This document shows, piece after piece, positions 1-6,324 of a stretch of 8,735 bases of DNA. The position numbers and the translations under genes were made by a program. The notes below the pieces were generated by a model that saw nothing but the letters and a program-made list of their open reading frames with translations, was not told the DNA's origin and ran no database searches. The first letter of the stretch is position 1. Every line of letters starts with the position of its first letter. The DNA comes from Anaplasma platys (GTDB taxonomy: Bacteria; Pseudomonadota; Alphaproteobacteria; Rickettsiales; Anaplasmataceae): the NCBI RefSeq assembly GCF_012790675.1, contig NZ_CP046391.1, positions 538,588-547,322 on the forward strand, in the 5' to 3' direction.

Positions 1-568
1 CTGAAGAATGTACTTTTGGCGCAGGAGAGAAAACTTCGGGGGGAAAATCTGCAACTTTTTCTACGCTACACAATAATTGCACCAGCACAGATAATGTGGA
101 ATACCCTTTTGTTCCAGGAACTGCAACTATTCTATTTGCCACTTCCTTCTGGAACATTAGTGTCAATTTTTCAAACATTTGTATTGAGTCCAACAGCTTT
201 AGAAGCAGCACAACGGATATGTTATATGGCAGATTAGCTATCATCTTGATCGGAGGATTTAATTCAAGACTACGGATATCAATATCTAGGATGTCTTGGT
301 ATATACACTTGTAGCTGGGATAGGCTTTTTCAAGTTTGTTATGTACTGCAGCAAGGCTTTCATCCTTTTCTATTGATACAAGTTTGCGGACTCCGCCTTT
401 TATAATAGCCTGTGTCATGGTACCTAAACCGGGGCCGACTTCTATTATGTCATAGCCTTCGATGCATCCTGCAAAAGAAACTATGTTTTCTCCTATAGAA
501 GGGGCAAGAATGAAGTTTTGCCCAAGAGATTTCTTTGCTCGATGTTTCCTTGACGTTACAGTGTTCAT
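1..568 (-). CDS. rsmA: Ribosomal RNA small subunit methyltransferase A (KsgA/RsmA), 3' end cut by the window edge
   Basis: SAM-dependent enzyme that dimethylates two adjacent adenines in the 3' terminal hairpin of 16S rRNA (A1518 and A1519 in E. coli numbering) during small-subunit maturation in the cytoplasm. The 189 visible codons hold the family motifs in order: KKSLGQNF (12-19), the SAM-binding loop EVGPGLGT (43-50), the acidic SIEKD (65-69), QDILDID (91-97), the catalytic NLPY (112-115) and a C-terminal-side [12 protein letters not shown] (175-186). The family is about 260-280 residues, so roughly 80 C-terminal residues lie outside. The ATG at 568-566 is supported by a GAGGAG Shine-Dalgarno (584-579) about 10 bases upstream. 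It is divergent from tRNA-Thr and tpiA, sharing a 118-base spacer. No defect is seen in the visible part. Confidence 0.95.
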   Translation of the reverse strand, partial: MNTVTSRKHRAKKSLGQNFILAPSIGENIVSFAGCIEGYDIIEVGPGLGTMTQAIIKGGVRKLVSIEKDESLAAVHNKLEKAYPSYKCIYQDILDIDIRSLELNPPIKMIANLPYNISVVLLLKLLDSIQMFEKLTLMFQKEVANRIVAVPGTKGYSTLSVLVQLLCSVEKVADFPPEVFSPAPKVHSS

Positions 569-617
569 CTGTCTTTCACTCCTCTTGTATCCCGGAAAAA
601 TGGCCTTAACTAACCAT

Positions 618-645
618 TTGACTTTTATTCCAACATGTATATCAT
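618..645 (+). promoter_or_regulatory. Probable sigma-70 promoter of the tRNA-Thr/tpiA unit
   Basis: A -35 box TTGACT (618-623, five of six to consensus), a 16-base spacer and a -10 box TATCAT (640-645, five of six). Transcription would start near 652, about 35 bases before the tRNA, a normal 5' leader for RNase P processing. It is the best promoter match in the rsmA/tRNA spacer and is correctly placed. Called by eye, without a scoring matrix. Confidence 0.55.
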
Positions 646-686
646 AGGTGCCGCTAGCTGTGCGTTTTATTAAACCACGGCGGCTT

Positions 687-760
687 GCCGGCTTAGCTAT
701 AATTGGTAGAGCACCTGACTTGTAATCAGGGGGTTGTCGGTTCGAGTCCGGCAGCCGGCT
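687..760 (+). tRNA. tRNA-Thr(UGU)
   Basis: The 74-base cloverleaf folds cleanly. The acceptor stem GCCGGCT (687-693) pairs fully with AGCCGGC (753-759). The anticodon stem CCTGA (714-718) pairs with TCAGG (726-730) around the loop CTTGTAA (719-725), giving anticodon TGT (721-723), which reads ACA and other threonine codons. The T stem GTCGG/CCGGC encloses a standard TTCGAGT loop (741-747). Base 760 is a T discriminator, usual for threonine tRNAs. The 3' CCA is not encoded and must be added after transcription. Only 10 bases separate the tRNA from the first possible ATG of tpiA, so the two are probably co-transcribed and separated by 3' tRNA processing. Confidence 0.97.
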
Positions 761-785
761 CTCTTCCCTTATGCCTGTGGAGCTT

Positions 786-1514
786 ATGTCCTTTCTCGTC
801 GTAGCAAATTGGAAGGCGAATGGAAGCAGGGAGCTTGCTGAAAGCTTTTTAGATTCAGTCTCTTCCAGCATCTCTCCTTTCGGTTCTAGCTTCCAGGAAA
901 AATGTAAGGTAGTACTATGTCCTCCCTTTACATCTATGCCGAGAAAAACTTCCGACAATGTTCTCATAGAACTAGGCGGGCAGGATTGCTTTCATAACAA
1001 AAAGGGCTGCACTGGCGCGATAAGCGCTGAAATGCTTAAGAGTCTTGGCTGCAAGTATGTCATATTGGGTCATTCCGATAGGAGAAGTCTACTAAATGAA
1101 GGTGATTTCTTGATTAAACAAAAAGCACTTGCAGCCATCGAAGCTGGGGTCGTTCCCGTAATATGTGTTGGTGAGACTTTAGAAGAGAGAGAAGGGGGGC
1201 GGTATGCTGAGGTTTTAAAGGGTCAGTGCAAAAACTGTCTGCCGGAAAAGGGCGACTTTTTTGTCGCTTATGAGCCAGTTTGGGCGATAGGAGGAGCTGT
1301 TATTCCTGACTTAAGAATTGTAGAAGAATCTCTTCATGTAATTAGGGAACACAGACCCGAACTGAAGGTAATGTATGGAGGTTCAGTGAATGAGAACAAC
1401 ATATGTTCTTTAATAACAGATTTAAAAGGCGTTGCAGGAGTTCTCGTTGGTGGCGCTAGTTTATCTGCAGATTCTTTCACTCAGATGATCAAAAATTTTG
1501 TCAGGTGCTTATAG
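786..1514 (+). CDS. tpiA: Triosephosphate isomerase
   Basis: Interconverts dihydroxyacetone phosphate and glyceraldehyde 3-phosphate in the cytoplasm, serving gluconeogenesis and lipid precursors in this group. From the ATG at 786 it has 242 residues, close to the usual 245-250. NWK with Lys10, the electrophile His96 in ILGHS, the base Glu163 in AYEPVWAIG and the phosphate-binding YGGS (197-200) and GGAS (222-225) are present. Start choice: an earlier in-frame ATG (771) would add MPVEL. The 786 ATG places the first beta strand (SFLVVANWK) as in the family and has GGAG three bases upstream, tight but present. Deviations: the conserved HSERR reads HSDRR, the interface TGEIS reads TGAIS, and the mobile lid GTG reads GGA. 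It lies between tRNA-Thr and the TAXI gene with almost no spacing, so all three probably share a transcript. Confidence 0.95.
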   Translation: MSFLVVANWKANGSRELAESFLDSVSSSISPFGSSFQEKCKVVLCPPFTSMPRKTSDNVLIELGGQDCFHNKKGCTGAISAEMLKSLGCKYVILGHSDRRSLLNEGDFLIKQKALAAIEAGVVPVICVGETLEEREGGRYAEVLKGQCKNCLPEKGDFFVAYEPVWAIGGAVIPDLRIVEESLHVIREHRPELKVMYGGSVNENNICSLITDLKGVAGVLVGGASLSADSFTQMIKNFVRCL

Positions 1515-1521
1515 GTTCCGT

Positions 1522-2547
1522 ATGCTTCGGGTAATAATGGTGGGATTTATATCCCTTTGTTGCTTTTCTTCTATGTTTTTTAGCAATCTAGCTTTGGCAA
1601 AAGAAGCTAATAATAGGGAATTTGTTCTGATAGGGACAGGGTCGATGATGGGGGTGTACTACTCCATTGGTGGAGGAGTGTGTAAGTTTGTTGTCGCGCA
1701 TTATGGAATGGAAAACCCTGGAAAGAAGCTTATTTGTTCAACGTCGTCTACATCAGGTAGCGTTTATAATCTTAATTCTATTAGGCGAGGAGCAATGGAT
1801 GTCGGTGCGGCGCAATCATATTTAGGATATTACGCTTATACGGGAAAGGGGCTGTATAGAAGTACTCCGCCAATGAAAAACCTCAGATTGTTGGCATTCT
1901 TGCATCGGGAGTACCTAACCTTGATTGTGAGAAGCGACTCTGGCATTAAAACGCTTAGTGACATTAAGGGAAAGAGAGTAAACATAGGAGCCGCGGGAAC
2001 TGGTGTTCGCTCTGCGCTGCTAAGTATTATAAAAGCAAAGGGTTGGACCAGTGATGATTTTCTCGTGACTACAGATTTTGCCCCTTCGGAACAGGTGCAA
2101 GCATTATGTGATGGTAAAATAGATGTAGTTTCCGATTTTATTGGGCATCCTAATGCTTTGATGCAAGTTGCAGAAGCAACCTGTAATGCAACTATAATTC
2201 CCTTTGAACGCGATTTTATAGAAGAGTTCCTGAAGAAGCATCCTTACTATCACCAAGGGGTCATTCCAGGTAAAATATATGCAAGCGTTCCAGGTGATAT
2301 ATTAACTATCACCGATCGAGCATGTATGTATGCTACCGATGCGCTGCCTGAATCAATGGCTTATTTAGTAGTCAGATCTATGGCTTCAAACTTGGAAAAG
2401 CTTCGTGAAATAAGTGGAGCATTGAGAGAACTTACTCTCCTTGATATGGTAGGAGGAAGGTCTATGAATACGGCTGATTTTCCAGTGCCGTTGCATAAGG
2501 GGGCAGAAAAGTTCTACAGAGAGGAGGGAATGCTGGCAGCAGAGTAG
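1522..2547 (+). CDS. TRAP-type transporter substrate-binding receptor, TAXI family
   Basis: Predicted periplasmic binding protein of a TAXI-type TRAP transporter. These receptors capture small organic acids or amino-acid-like solutes and pass them to a fused DctQM permease, which is not in this window. The 341-residue product begins with a signal peptide: Arg3, a hydrophobic stretch and a likely cut after ALA (24-26). Then come the family hallmarks: IGTGSMMGVYYSIGG (37-51), matching the usual IGTGSxGGVYYP; STSGSVYNL (76-84); AQS (97-99); and GKRVNIGAAGTGVR (150-163). The ATG at 1522 lies seven bases after the tpiA stop, with AGG six bases upstream. An in-frame TTG at 1498 would overlap tpiA and spoil the signal peptide, so it is not preferred. 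The substrate cannot be told from sequence. Expression is probably coupled to tpiA. Confidence 0.9.
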   Translation: MLRVIMVGFISLCCFSSMFFSNLALAKEANNREFVLIGTGSMMGVYYSIGGGVCKFVVAHYGMENPGKKLICSTSSTSGSVYNLNSIRRGAMDVGAAQSYLGYYAYTGKGLYRSTPPMKNLRLLAFLHREYLTLIVRSDSGIKTLSDIKGKRVNIGAAGTGVRSALLSIIKAKGWTSDDFLVTTDFAPSEQVQALCDGKIDVVSDFIGHPNALMQVAEATCNATIIPFERDFIEEFLKKHPYYHQGVIPGKIYASVPGDILTITDRACMYATDALPESMAYLVVRSMASNLEKLREISGALRELTLLDMVGGRSMNTADFPVPLHKGAEKFYREEGMLAAE

Positions 2548-2888
2548 GTGGTATTGGTACCGTGACGTCCGTCGACACTTTGTCCGGCTCTAATCTGCCG
2601 AGGTAAGGTATGCATTTTCTCGTAAAGTACCATAAGTGTGCTTCTAAGCGGTGAGCATTGTTGTTCTATTGCTAATGAAATTCAGTGAAGGGAGCACTGT
2701 TTATGAATAGTAAAATCGACTACTATCAAGTGGCTTTGTAAGCTGTTGCCACGTTTTAGACATAACTGTCACGTCTGTAGCGAGTTGTGGCAAGTGGACA
2801 CCTTGCTATCATGGATATACCATGAAGCTAGGATCATTGATGCGCCATAAGCATGTACAGTTTGCAATAGTTTTCGCAAGGAGGAGTT
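2548..2888. other. 340-base spacer upstream of the tsaD remnant; no convincing gene
   Basis: Neither strand has a convincing gene. Two very short plus-strand reading frames start with ATG behind a Shine-Dalgarno-like sequence: 2610-2654 (14 codons, GAGG at 2600-2603) and 2703-2741 (12 codons, AAGGGAG at 2688-2694). TTGCCAC (2746-2752) and GTGGCAA (2787-2793) are inverted copies 34 bases apart. A tighter hairpin lies at 2809-2825. A strong AAGGAGGAG (2878-2886) stands just before the tsaD remnant. No tRNA or other structured RNA was recognised, and no good -35/-10 pair. Confidence 0.6.
2809..2825. repeat. Small perfect inverted repeat (hairpin or operator-like)
   Basis: TCATGG (2809-2814), the loop ATATA, and CCATGA (2820-2825) form a perfect 6-base inverted repeat about 70 bases before the tsaD remnant. 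No T run follows, so it is not a terminator. It could be a protein-binding site or chance. Confidence 0.35.
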
Positions 2889-2897
2889 GTGTAGAAC

Positions 2898-3716
2898 ATT
2901 CTTTTAGGTATAGAAACGAGCTGTGACGAAACTGCTGTTGCTGTATTGACAGATAGTGGAAGGGTAATGTCACACGAAGTTTTATCTCAAAAAGAGCATT
3001 CTTCCTTTGGGGGAGTTGTGCCAGAAATAGCCGCAAGGGCCCATTTTGACTTTTTGCACAAAATGGTTGAAAACACCGTGCTAGATAACGGAATAAAGTT
3101 CAGCGAGCTGGCAGCAATCGCGGTAACGACCGGACCTGGCCTTGTCGGTTCCCTTATAGTGGGAGTCATGTTCTCTAAAGCTATAGCATATGTAACTAAG
3201 AGACCTATTGTTGCTGTTAATCACCTAGAAGCACATGCTCTAGTAGCAAGAATTTGTCACGATATAGATTTTCCATTCCTTGTTCTCATTATATCTGGAG
3301 GGCATTGTCAATTTGTGATGGCGCGTGATGTGGGATCTTACTCTAAACTAGGTGGCTCAATAGATGATTCCTTGGGAGAGGCTTTTGACAAGGTATCTCG
3401 CATGTTGGGATTTGGATATCCAGGGGGAATTATAGTTGAAAAAATGGCTTTGAGAGGGAGGGGAGATAGGTTCCATTTTCCCAGAGCATTGGTGGACAGA
3501 CCGGGATGTGATTTTTCATTTTCAGGACTCAAGACAGCAGTGAGAAGTGTAATTGAAGGAGAGCAGAGCTTAAGCGCTAAAAACCTCATCTCTGCGCCGG
3601 CAATATTAACTCTGCATAGCATCACTGTCCGAGATAAAAAACACAGGGCAAGAGGAGATTTAAAAAGGCACACTTGCACGGCGTCACTTACCCAACGACT
3701 CCTTCTTTTTCTCTAA
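2898..3716 (+). pseudogene. tsaD: tRNA N6-threonylcarbamoyladenosine (t6A) transferase TsaD, truncated remnant
   Basis: TsaD (Gcp/Kae1) moves threonylcarbamoyl from TC-AMP to A37 of ANN-reading tRNAs and is normally essential. Homology begins at ILLGIETSCDETAVAV, the true N-terminus of the family, but no ATG, GTG or TTG opens this frame there. The GTG at 2889, well spaced after AAGGAGGAG, is followed at once by TAG (2892). Only the rare ATT at 2898 could serve, so the start given is nominal. Numbered from 2898, the metal-binding HLEAH (109-113), ISGGH (132-136), SIDDSLGEAFDKV and FSFSGLKTAVR (206-216) are intact. Family similarity stops near residue 228 (about 3581). The last 44 residues are unrelated, and the ORF overlaps the 3' end of the convergent RDD gene by 33 bases. 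About 110 family residues are missing, including the metal-binding DNAAM motif. Probably nonfunctional; an intact copy should exist elsewhere. Confidence 0.75.
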
Positions 3717-4292
3717 GCTGCTTATTGTGACCACTACAGTTTTTGCTAGCATGTCATGCCAAGCTCTTTTTCTAGGGTCGAAATTTGACCAAAAAATGCC
3801 GATACCTAATGGTAAGCCTGAAAGCATGACGAATAGGAACCTTTTTGTAGCTTGTTTTACTCCTATTGCCTCAAGAGAATCTTCGTCTATTACTTGAATT
3901 CTCATTAAAAACCCGCCTATTGTCATGGAAAATTTGACCCATGAATACACGAAGTAAAGGTAGACCATTACCAACTGCACGGCTTGCAATGTGATTACTT
4001 TAAATAAATACACATTTTTTATCGCGGCCTCGTCTTCTCTAAGCGTTCCTCCCATCTTGTATTTTTCTACGGCTTTGAAAGTTGCTTCATCTCTAGGAAA
4101 AACGTATACGAATGCACCATGCACAAGTTGAAGTACTACAGCTACCAATACGAGGTCAATAAGCGCACTGATACATCTTCTTGTACCAGACATATAGTGT
4201 AGCTCGCCTTCCTCATACTTTTTAGGGCGCCCGAAGGGGTAGAGAACGAAATTCGAAGCCCATTCCATTACTTTTCGTATTTTTTCCTGCAT
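3684..4292 (-). CDS. RDD-family integral membrane protein
   Basis: A 202-residue inner-membrane protein. A cytoplasm-like N-terminal tail rich in charged residues is followed by RRCISALIDLVLV (38-50), the Arg-to-Asp pattern that names the RDD family, then hydrophobic segments at about 42-65, 96-118 and 152-170. The C-terminal signature DPRKRAWHDMLAKTVVV (172-188) is textbook RDD. The molecular role is unknown for most members; transport or ion exchange has been suggested for some, and nothing here decides it. The ATG at 4292 has AGAGGA (4306-4301) eight bases upstream. It is divergent from folB across 72 bases, and its 3' end overlaps the tail of the broken tsaD by 33 bases. The gene looks complete, so the damage is on the tsaD side. 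Confidence 0.85.
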   Translation of the reverse strand: MQEKIRKVMEWASNFVLYPFGRPKKYEEGELHYMSGTRRCISALIDLVLVAVVLQLVHGAFVYVFPRDEATFKAVEKYKMGGTLREDEAAIKNVYLFKVITLQAVQLVMVYLYFVYSWVKFSMTIGGFLMRIQVIDEDSLEAIGVKQATKRFLFVMLSGLPLGIGIFWSNFDPRKRAWHDMLAKTVVVTISSLEKKKESLGK

Positions 4293-4364
4293 TGGTGTAT
4301 TCCTCTAGACAATCCTGCGAAAGTGCCATTTTATTGCAAGTGTTCTCTTATTTTGGAGAGTTTT

Positions 4365-4712
4365 GTGATATTCCATCTAAAAATAGAAGATCTTATAGTA
4401 AATATGGACATAGGCGTTTATAACTGGGAAAGGGTGCTGAAGCAGAAAGTGATTGTCTGTTTGGATGTGTCCTACATATATAAGAATGGAGAGTTTGTTG
4501 ATTATGAAGCCGCAAGAAATAAGGTAGCCGGCTTGCTAACGAGTAAAAAATACGATCTTTTAGAAAGTGCGGCTACTGATGTGGTTCATTTTTTAAAGAA
4601 AGAATATGAAGGCGTAGTTACGAAATGCTGTGTGAAATTACACAAGCACAGGTGTTCATTTGGTGACTATAAGGCGTTTTGCGTCGCAACAGAATGGGCT
4701 GCTATGCCTTAG
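4365..4712 (+). CDS. folB: Dihydroneopterin aldolase
   Basis: Folate pathway enzyme that converts 7,8-dihydroneopterin to 6-hydroxymethyl-dihydropterin plus glycolaldehyde; a cytoplasmic tunnel-fold oligomer. From the GTG at 4365 it has 115 residues, near the usual 115-125. Visible hallmarks are KIEDL, the pterin-pocket IGVYNWER (16-23) with Glu22, DYEAARNKV (46-54), LLESAA (65-70) with Glu67, and VKLHKHR (90-96) with Lys94 in place of the catalytic lysine, where many members read VxKPxA. The GTG is chosen because GGAG stands six bases upstream (4355-4358) and the first beta strand then begins at once. An upstream GTG at 4323 would add 14 residues without family support. mdh follows 64 bases downstream behind its own promoter. 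Confidence 0.85.
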   Translation: MIFHLKIEDLIVNMDIGVYNWERVLKQKVIVCLDVSYIYKNGEFVDYEAARNKVAGLLTSKKYDLLESAATDVVHFLKKEYEGVVTKCCVKLHKHRCSFGDYKAFCVATEWAAMP

Positions 4713-4717
4713 ATTAT

Positions 4718-4745
4718 TTGACAATATAGTGCGGTTTGCTAGACT
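4718..4745 (+). promoter_or_regulatory. Probable sigma-70 promoter of mdh
   Basis: A perfect -35 TTGACA (4718-4723) starts six bases after the folB stop. A 16-base spacer leads to TAGACT (4740-4745, four of six to TATAAT); GACTAT (4742-4747) at 18 bases is an alternative. Transcription from about 4752 would leave a leader of about 25 bases. No Shine-Dalgarno is obvious in that leader. Confidence 0.6.
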
Positions 4746-4776
4746 ATAGAGGTTTATATTCTTACTTGTCTGTGAC

Positions 4777-5736
4777 ATGAAAAAATCTTCCAACGGAGTC
4801 AAGGTTTCACTGGTCGGTTCGGGAAACATTGGTGGAATGCTGGCGTATATGCTTGGGTCTTCCGGGTTAGTGAGAGAAATCACATTGGTCGATGTTGATG
4901 AAGGTTTTCCCAAGGGAAAGATGCTTGATATAGGGCAGGCCTTGACAGCTATGGGGGTTGATGTTCATATGGAAAGCAGCGCTGATTACTCAGCGGTCAA
5001 AGGTTCTGATGCTATCGTAGTCACTGCTGGACTACCTAGAAAAGAGGGCATGAGCAGAGAAGATTTGCTCCTCACCAATGCAGCCGTGATAGGAGATGTC
5101 GCGAAGAGCATTGGAAGGTACGCTCCTGATGCTTTTGTTATAGTAGTAACAAACCCCTTGGATGCCATGGTCTGGCATATGCACAGATGTTCTGGCTTGC
5201 CAGACAATAAAGTCGTGGGAATGGCTGGAATACTAGATTCCGCCAGATTTTCTTTCTTTCTAGCGCGGCACATGAACGTTTCTGTTAGTAGTGTGTCGGC
5301 GATGGTGTTGGGTGGACATGGCGACCTGATTCTACCTATACTTAGGCATTCTACGGTTGGAGGTGGATCTGTTGCCGACTTAATAGAAAGTCATAGAGTT
5401 AGTGAGGCCGATATTAAAGCCATAGTTGAAAGAACGCGAAAAGGCGGTGAAGAAATTGTGAAATTGTTCAAGAAAGGGTCTGCATTTTGTGCGCCGGCAG
5501 CTGCTTGTTTTGCAATGCTTAAGTCATTTATAATGGACACTAGGACCATTTTACCTTGTTCGTCATGTCTCAGAGGAAAGTATGGTGTGGAAGACGGGCT
5601 TTTTGTTGGTGTTCCAGTAATGATAGGTTCCAATGGGATAGAAGAGGTTATCGAGTATTCTCTGTCCGATAACGAAAAGGATGCTTTTTCTAAGTCCGTA
5701 GAGCTCATTAAAGGATCTATCGCGGCGTTATCTTAG
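4777..5736 (+). CDS. mdh: Malate dehydrogenase (NAD-dependent, LDH-like family)
   Basis: Oxidises malate to oxaloacetate in the TCA cycle, in the cytoplasm. The 319-residue length matches alphaproteobacterial Mdh. Motifs: the dinucleotide loop GSGNIGG (14-20), Asp39 in LVDVDEG favouring NAD, the active-site loop AGLPRKEGMSR (84-94) with Arg88 and Arg94, VTNPLD (124-129), LDSARF (153-158) with Asp154 and Arg157, and GGHGD (179-183) with catalytic His181. Arg88 rather than Gln in the mobile loop points to malate over lactate. The ATG at 4777 is the only usual start in this frame downstream of an in-frame TAG at 4747. A Shine-Dalgarno is not evident close to it; GAGG lies 24 bases upstream. It is convergent with rpiB across 150 bases. 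Confidence 0.97.
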   Translation: MKKSSNGVKVSLVGSGNIGGMLAYMLGSSGLVREITLVDVDEGFPKGKMLDIGQALTAMGVDVHMESSADYSAVKGSDAIVVTAGLPRKEGMSREDLLLTNAAVIGDVAKSIGRYAPDAFVIVVTNPLDAMVWHMHRCSGLPDNKVVGMAGILDSARFSFFLARHMNVSVSSVSAMVLGGHGDLILPILRHSTVGGGSVADLIESHRVSEADIKAIVERTRKGGEEIVKLFKKGSAFCAPAAACFAMLKSFIMDTRTILPCSSCLRGKYGVEDGLFVGVPVMIGSNGIEEVIEYSLSDNEKDAFSKSVELIKGSIAALS

Positions 5737-5755
5737 GCGGTTTTCCGTTTTTTTT
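5735..5755 (+). terminator. Possible weak intrinsic terminator of mdh
   Basis: AGGCGG (5735-5740), the loop TTTT and CCGTTT (5745-5750) form a short stem with two G-U pairs, and the T run continues to 5755. It begins inside the mdh stop codon. The stem has only three G-C pairs, so the call is tentative. Confidence 0.3.
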
Positions 5756-5828
5756 CGGGGAGGGGATTCTGGGTAGTGAAATGTCTCGATGGGGAAGGCT
5801 TTGCCTACGTTTTTTACAGGAGGTGCTA

Positions 5829-5909
5829 TTGTTTTGCCTTAGCTGTGGTCGTTTTCACAATAAAGCAAGTATGATACAGCTGGGTGCTATCCAAGCTTTT
5901 GAACTCTGA
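5829..5909 (+). other. Micro-ORF (26 residues) behind a consensus Shine-Dalgarno
   Basis: AGGAGG (5818-5823) is followed after five bases by a TTG that opens 26 codons. The product begins MFCLSCGRFHNK, with a CxxC pair, and ends at TGA 5907-5909, antisense to the last 23 bases of rpiB. A ribosome site this strong with no ordinary gene behind it stands out in a window where most sites are weak. It may be a genuine small protein, the relic of a longer gene, or chance. No family is recognised. Confidence 0.2.
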
Positions 5910-6324
5910 TGGCGTGCCTACCACCCAGAAATTTGGTTGTTATAAAGGCATGCATAACATCTTTTGCTGTGTCTTGGCTTATATAGCGTGAGCCGAAGCA
6001 AAGAATATTTGCGTTATTGTGTTCCCGCGCGAGTTTTGCAAAACTCATATTGAAACAAAGAGCAGCTCTAACGTTACGATGTCTATTGGCAGCGATACTC
6101 ATTCCGATACCCGTTCCACATATAAGAACTCCAAAACTCGTATCAGAAATTCTCCTTACTACTTCTGGGACATAATCTGGATAGTCAACTGACTCACTCC
6201 CTTCAGGGTCACATCCACAGTCCACCACGGTGCACCCTAAACTCTCAAGATATGAGCTCAAAACCTGTCTTAATTCTATTCCAGCATGGTCAGAAGAGAT
6301 AAAAATCTTGTTTACTACAAACAC
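5887..6324 (-). CDS. rpiB: Ribose 5-phosphate isomerase B
   Basis: Interconverts ribose 5-phosphate and ribulose 5-phosphate in the non-oxidative pentose phosphate pathway, supplying nucleotide precursors; cytoplasmic dimer or tetramer. The 145 residues match the RpiB/LacA family: FISSDHAG (8-15), DYPDY (47-51), the active-site loop CGTGIGMSIAAN (69-80) with catalytic Cys69, REHNNANIL (100-108) with His102, and the C-terminal FLGGRHAIRVQKL (132-144). The start is the GTG at 6324, the only usual initiator between SSDHAG and the upstream in-frame TAG. No good Shine-Dalgarno lies in front of it. RpiB rather than RpiA is usual in reduced genomes. It stands alone on this strand, between mdh and a small plus-strand gene. 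Confidence 0.95.
   Translation of the reverse strand: MFVVNKIFISSDHAGIELRQVLSSYLESLGCTVVDCGCDPEGSESVDYPDYVPEVVRRISDTSFGVLICGTGIGMSIAANRHRNVRAALCFNMSFAKLAREHNNANILCFGSRYISQDTAKDVMHAFITTKFLGGRHAIRVQKLG

Noticed and set aside
16..647. Plus-strand frames of 60-73 codons
   Set aside because: Those at 16-314 are antisense to rsmA, which has full motif support on the minus strand. The one at 462-647 overlaps the rsmA start and the promoter spacer and has no ribosome site.
687..760. tRNA-Thr as an attachment site for an integrated element
   Set aside because: I found no second copy of the tRNA 3' end in the window and no integrase nearby; the terminase remnant is about 7.6 kb away.
1498..1521. TTG start that would lengthen the TAXI receptor by eight residues
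   Set aside because: It overlaps tpiA, lacks a Shine-Dalgarno, and puts extra residues in front of a well-formed signal peptide that begins at the 1522 ATG.
2561..2605. Short GTG frame (starts MTSVDT) resembling the UbiG N-terminus (MTSVDH)
   Set aside because: Only five residues agree, there is no ribosome site, and it stops after 14 codons; taken as chance.
2809..3679. Minus-strand frames opposite the tsaD remnant (60-113 codons)
   Set aside because: The plus strand encodes clear TsaD motifs over this stretch; the opposite frames are low-complexity shadows.
4656..5708. Minus-strand frames opposite mdh (85-105 codons)
   Set aside because: mdh is complete with every motif on the plus strand, and none of the opposite frames has a ribosome site or family resemblance.
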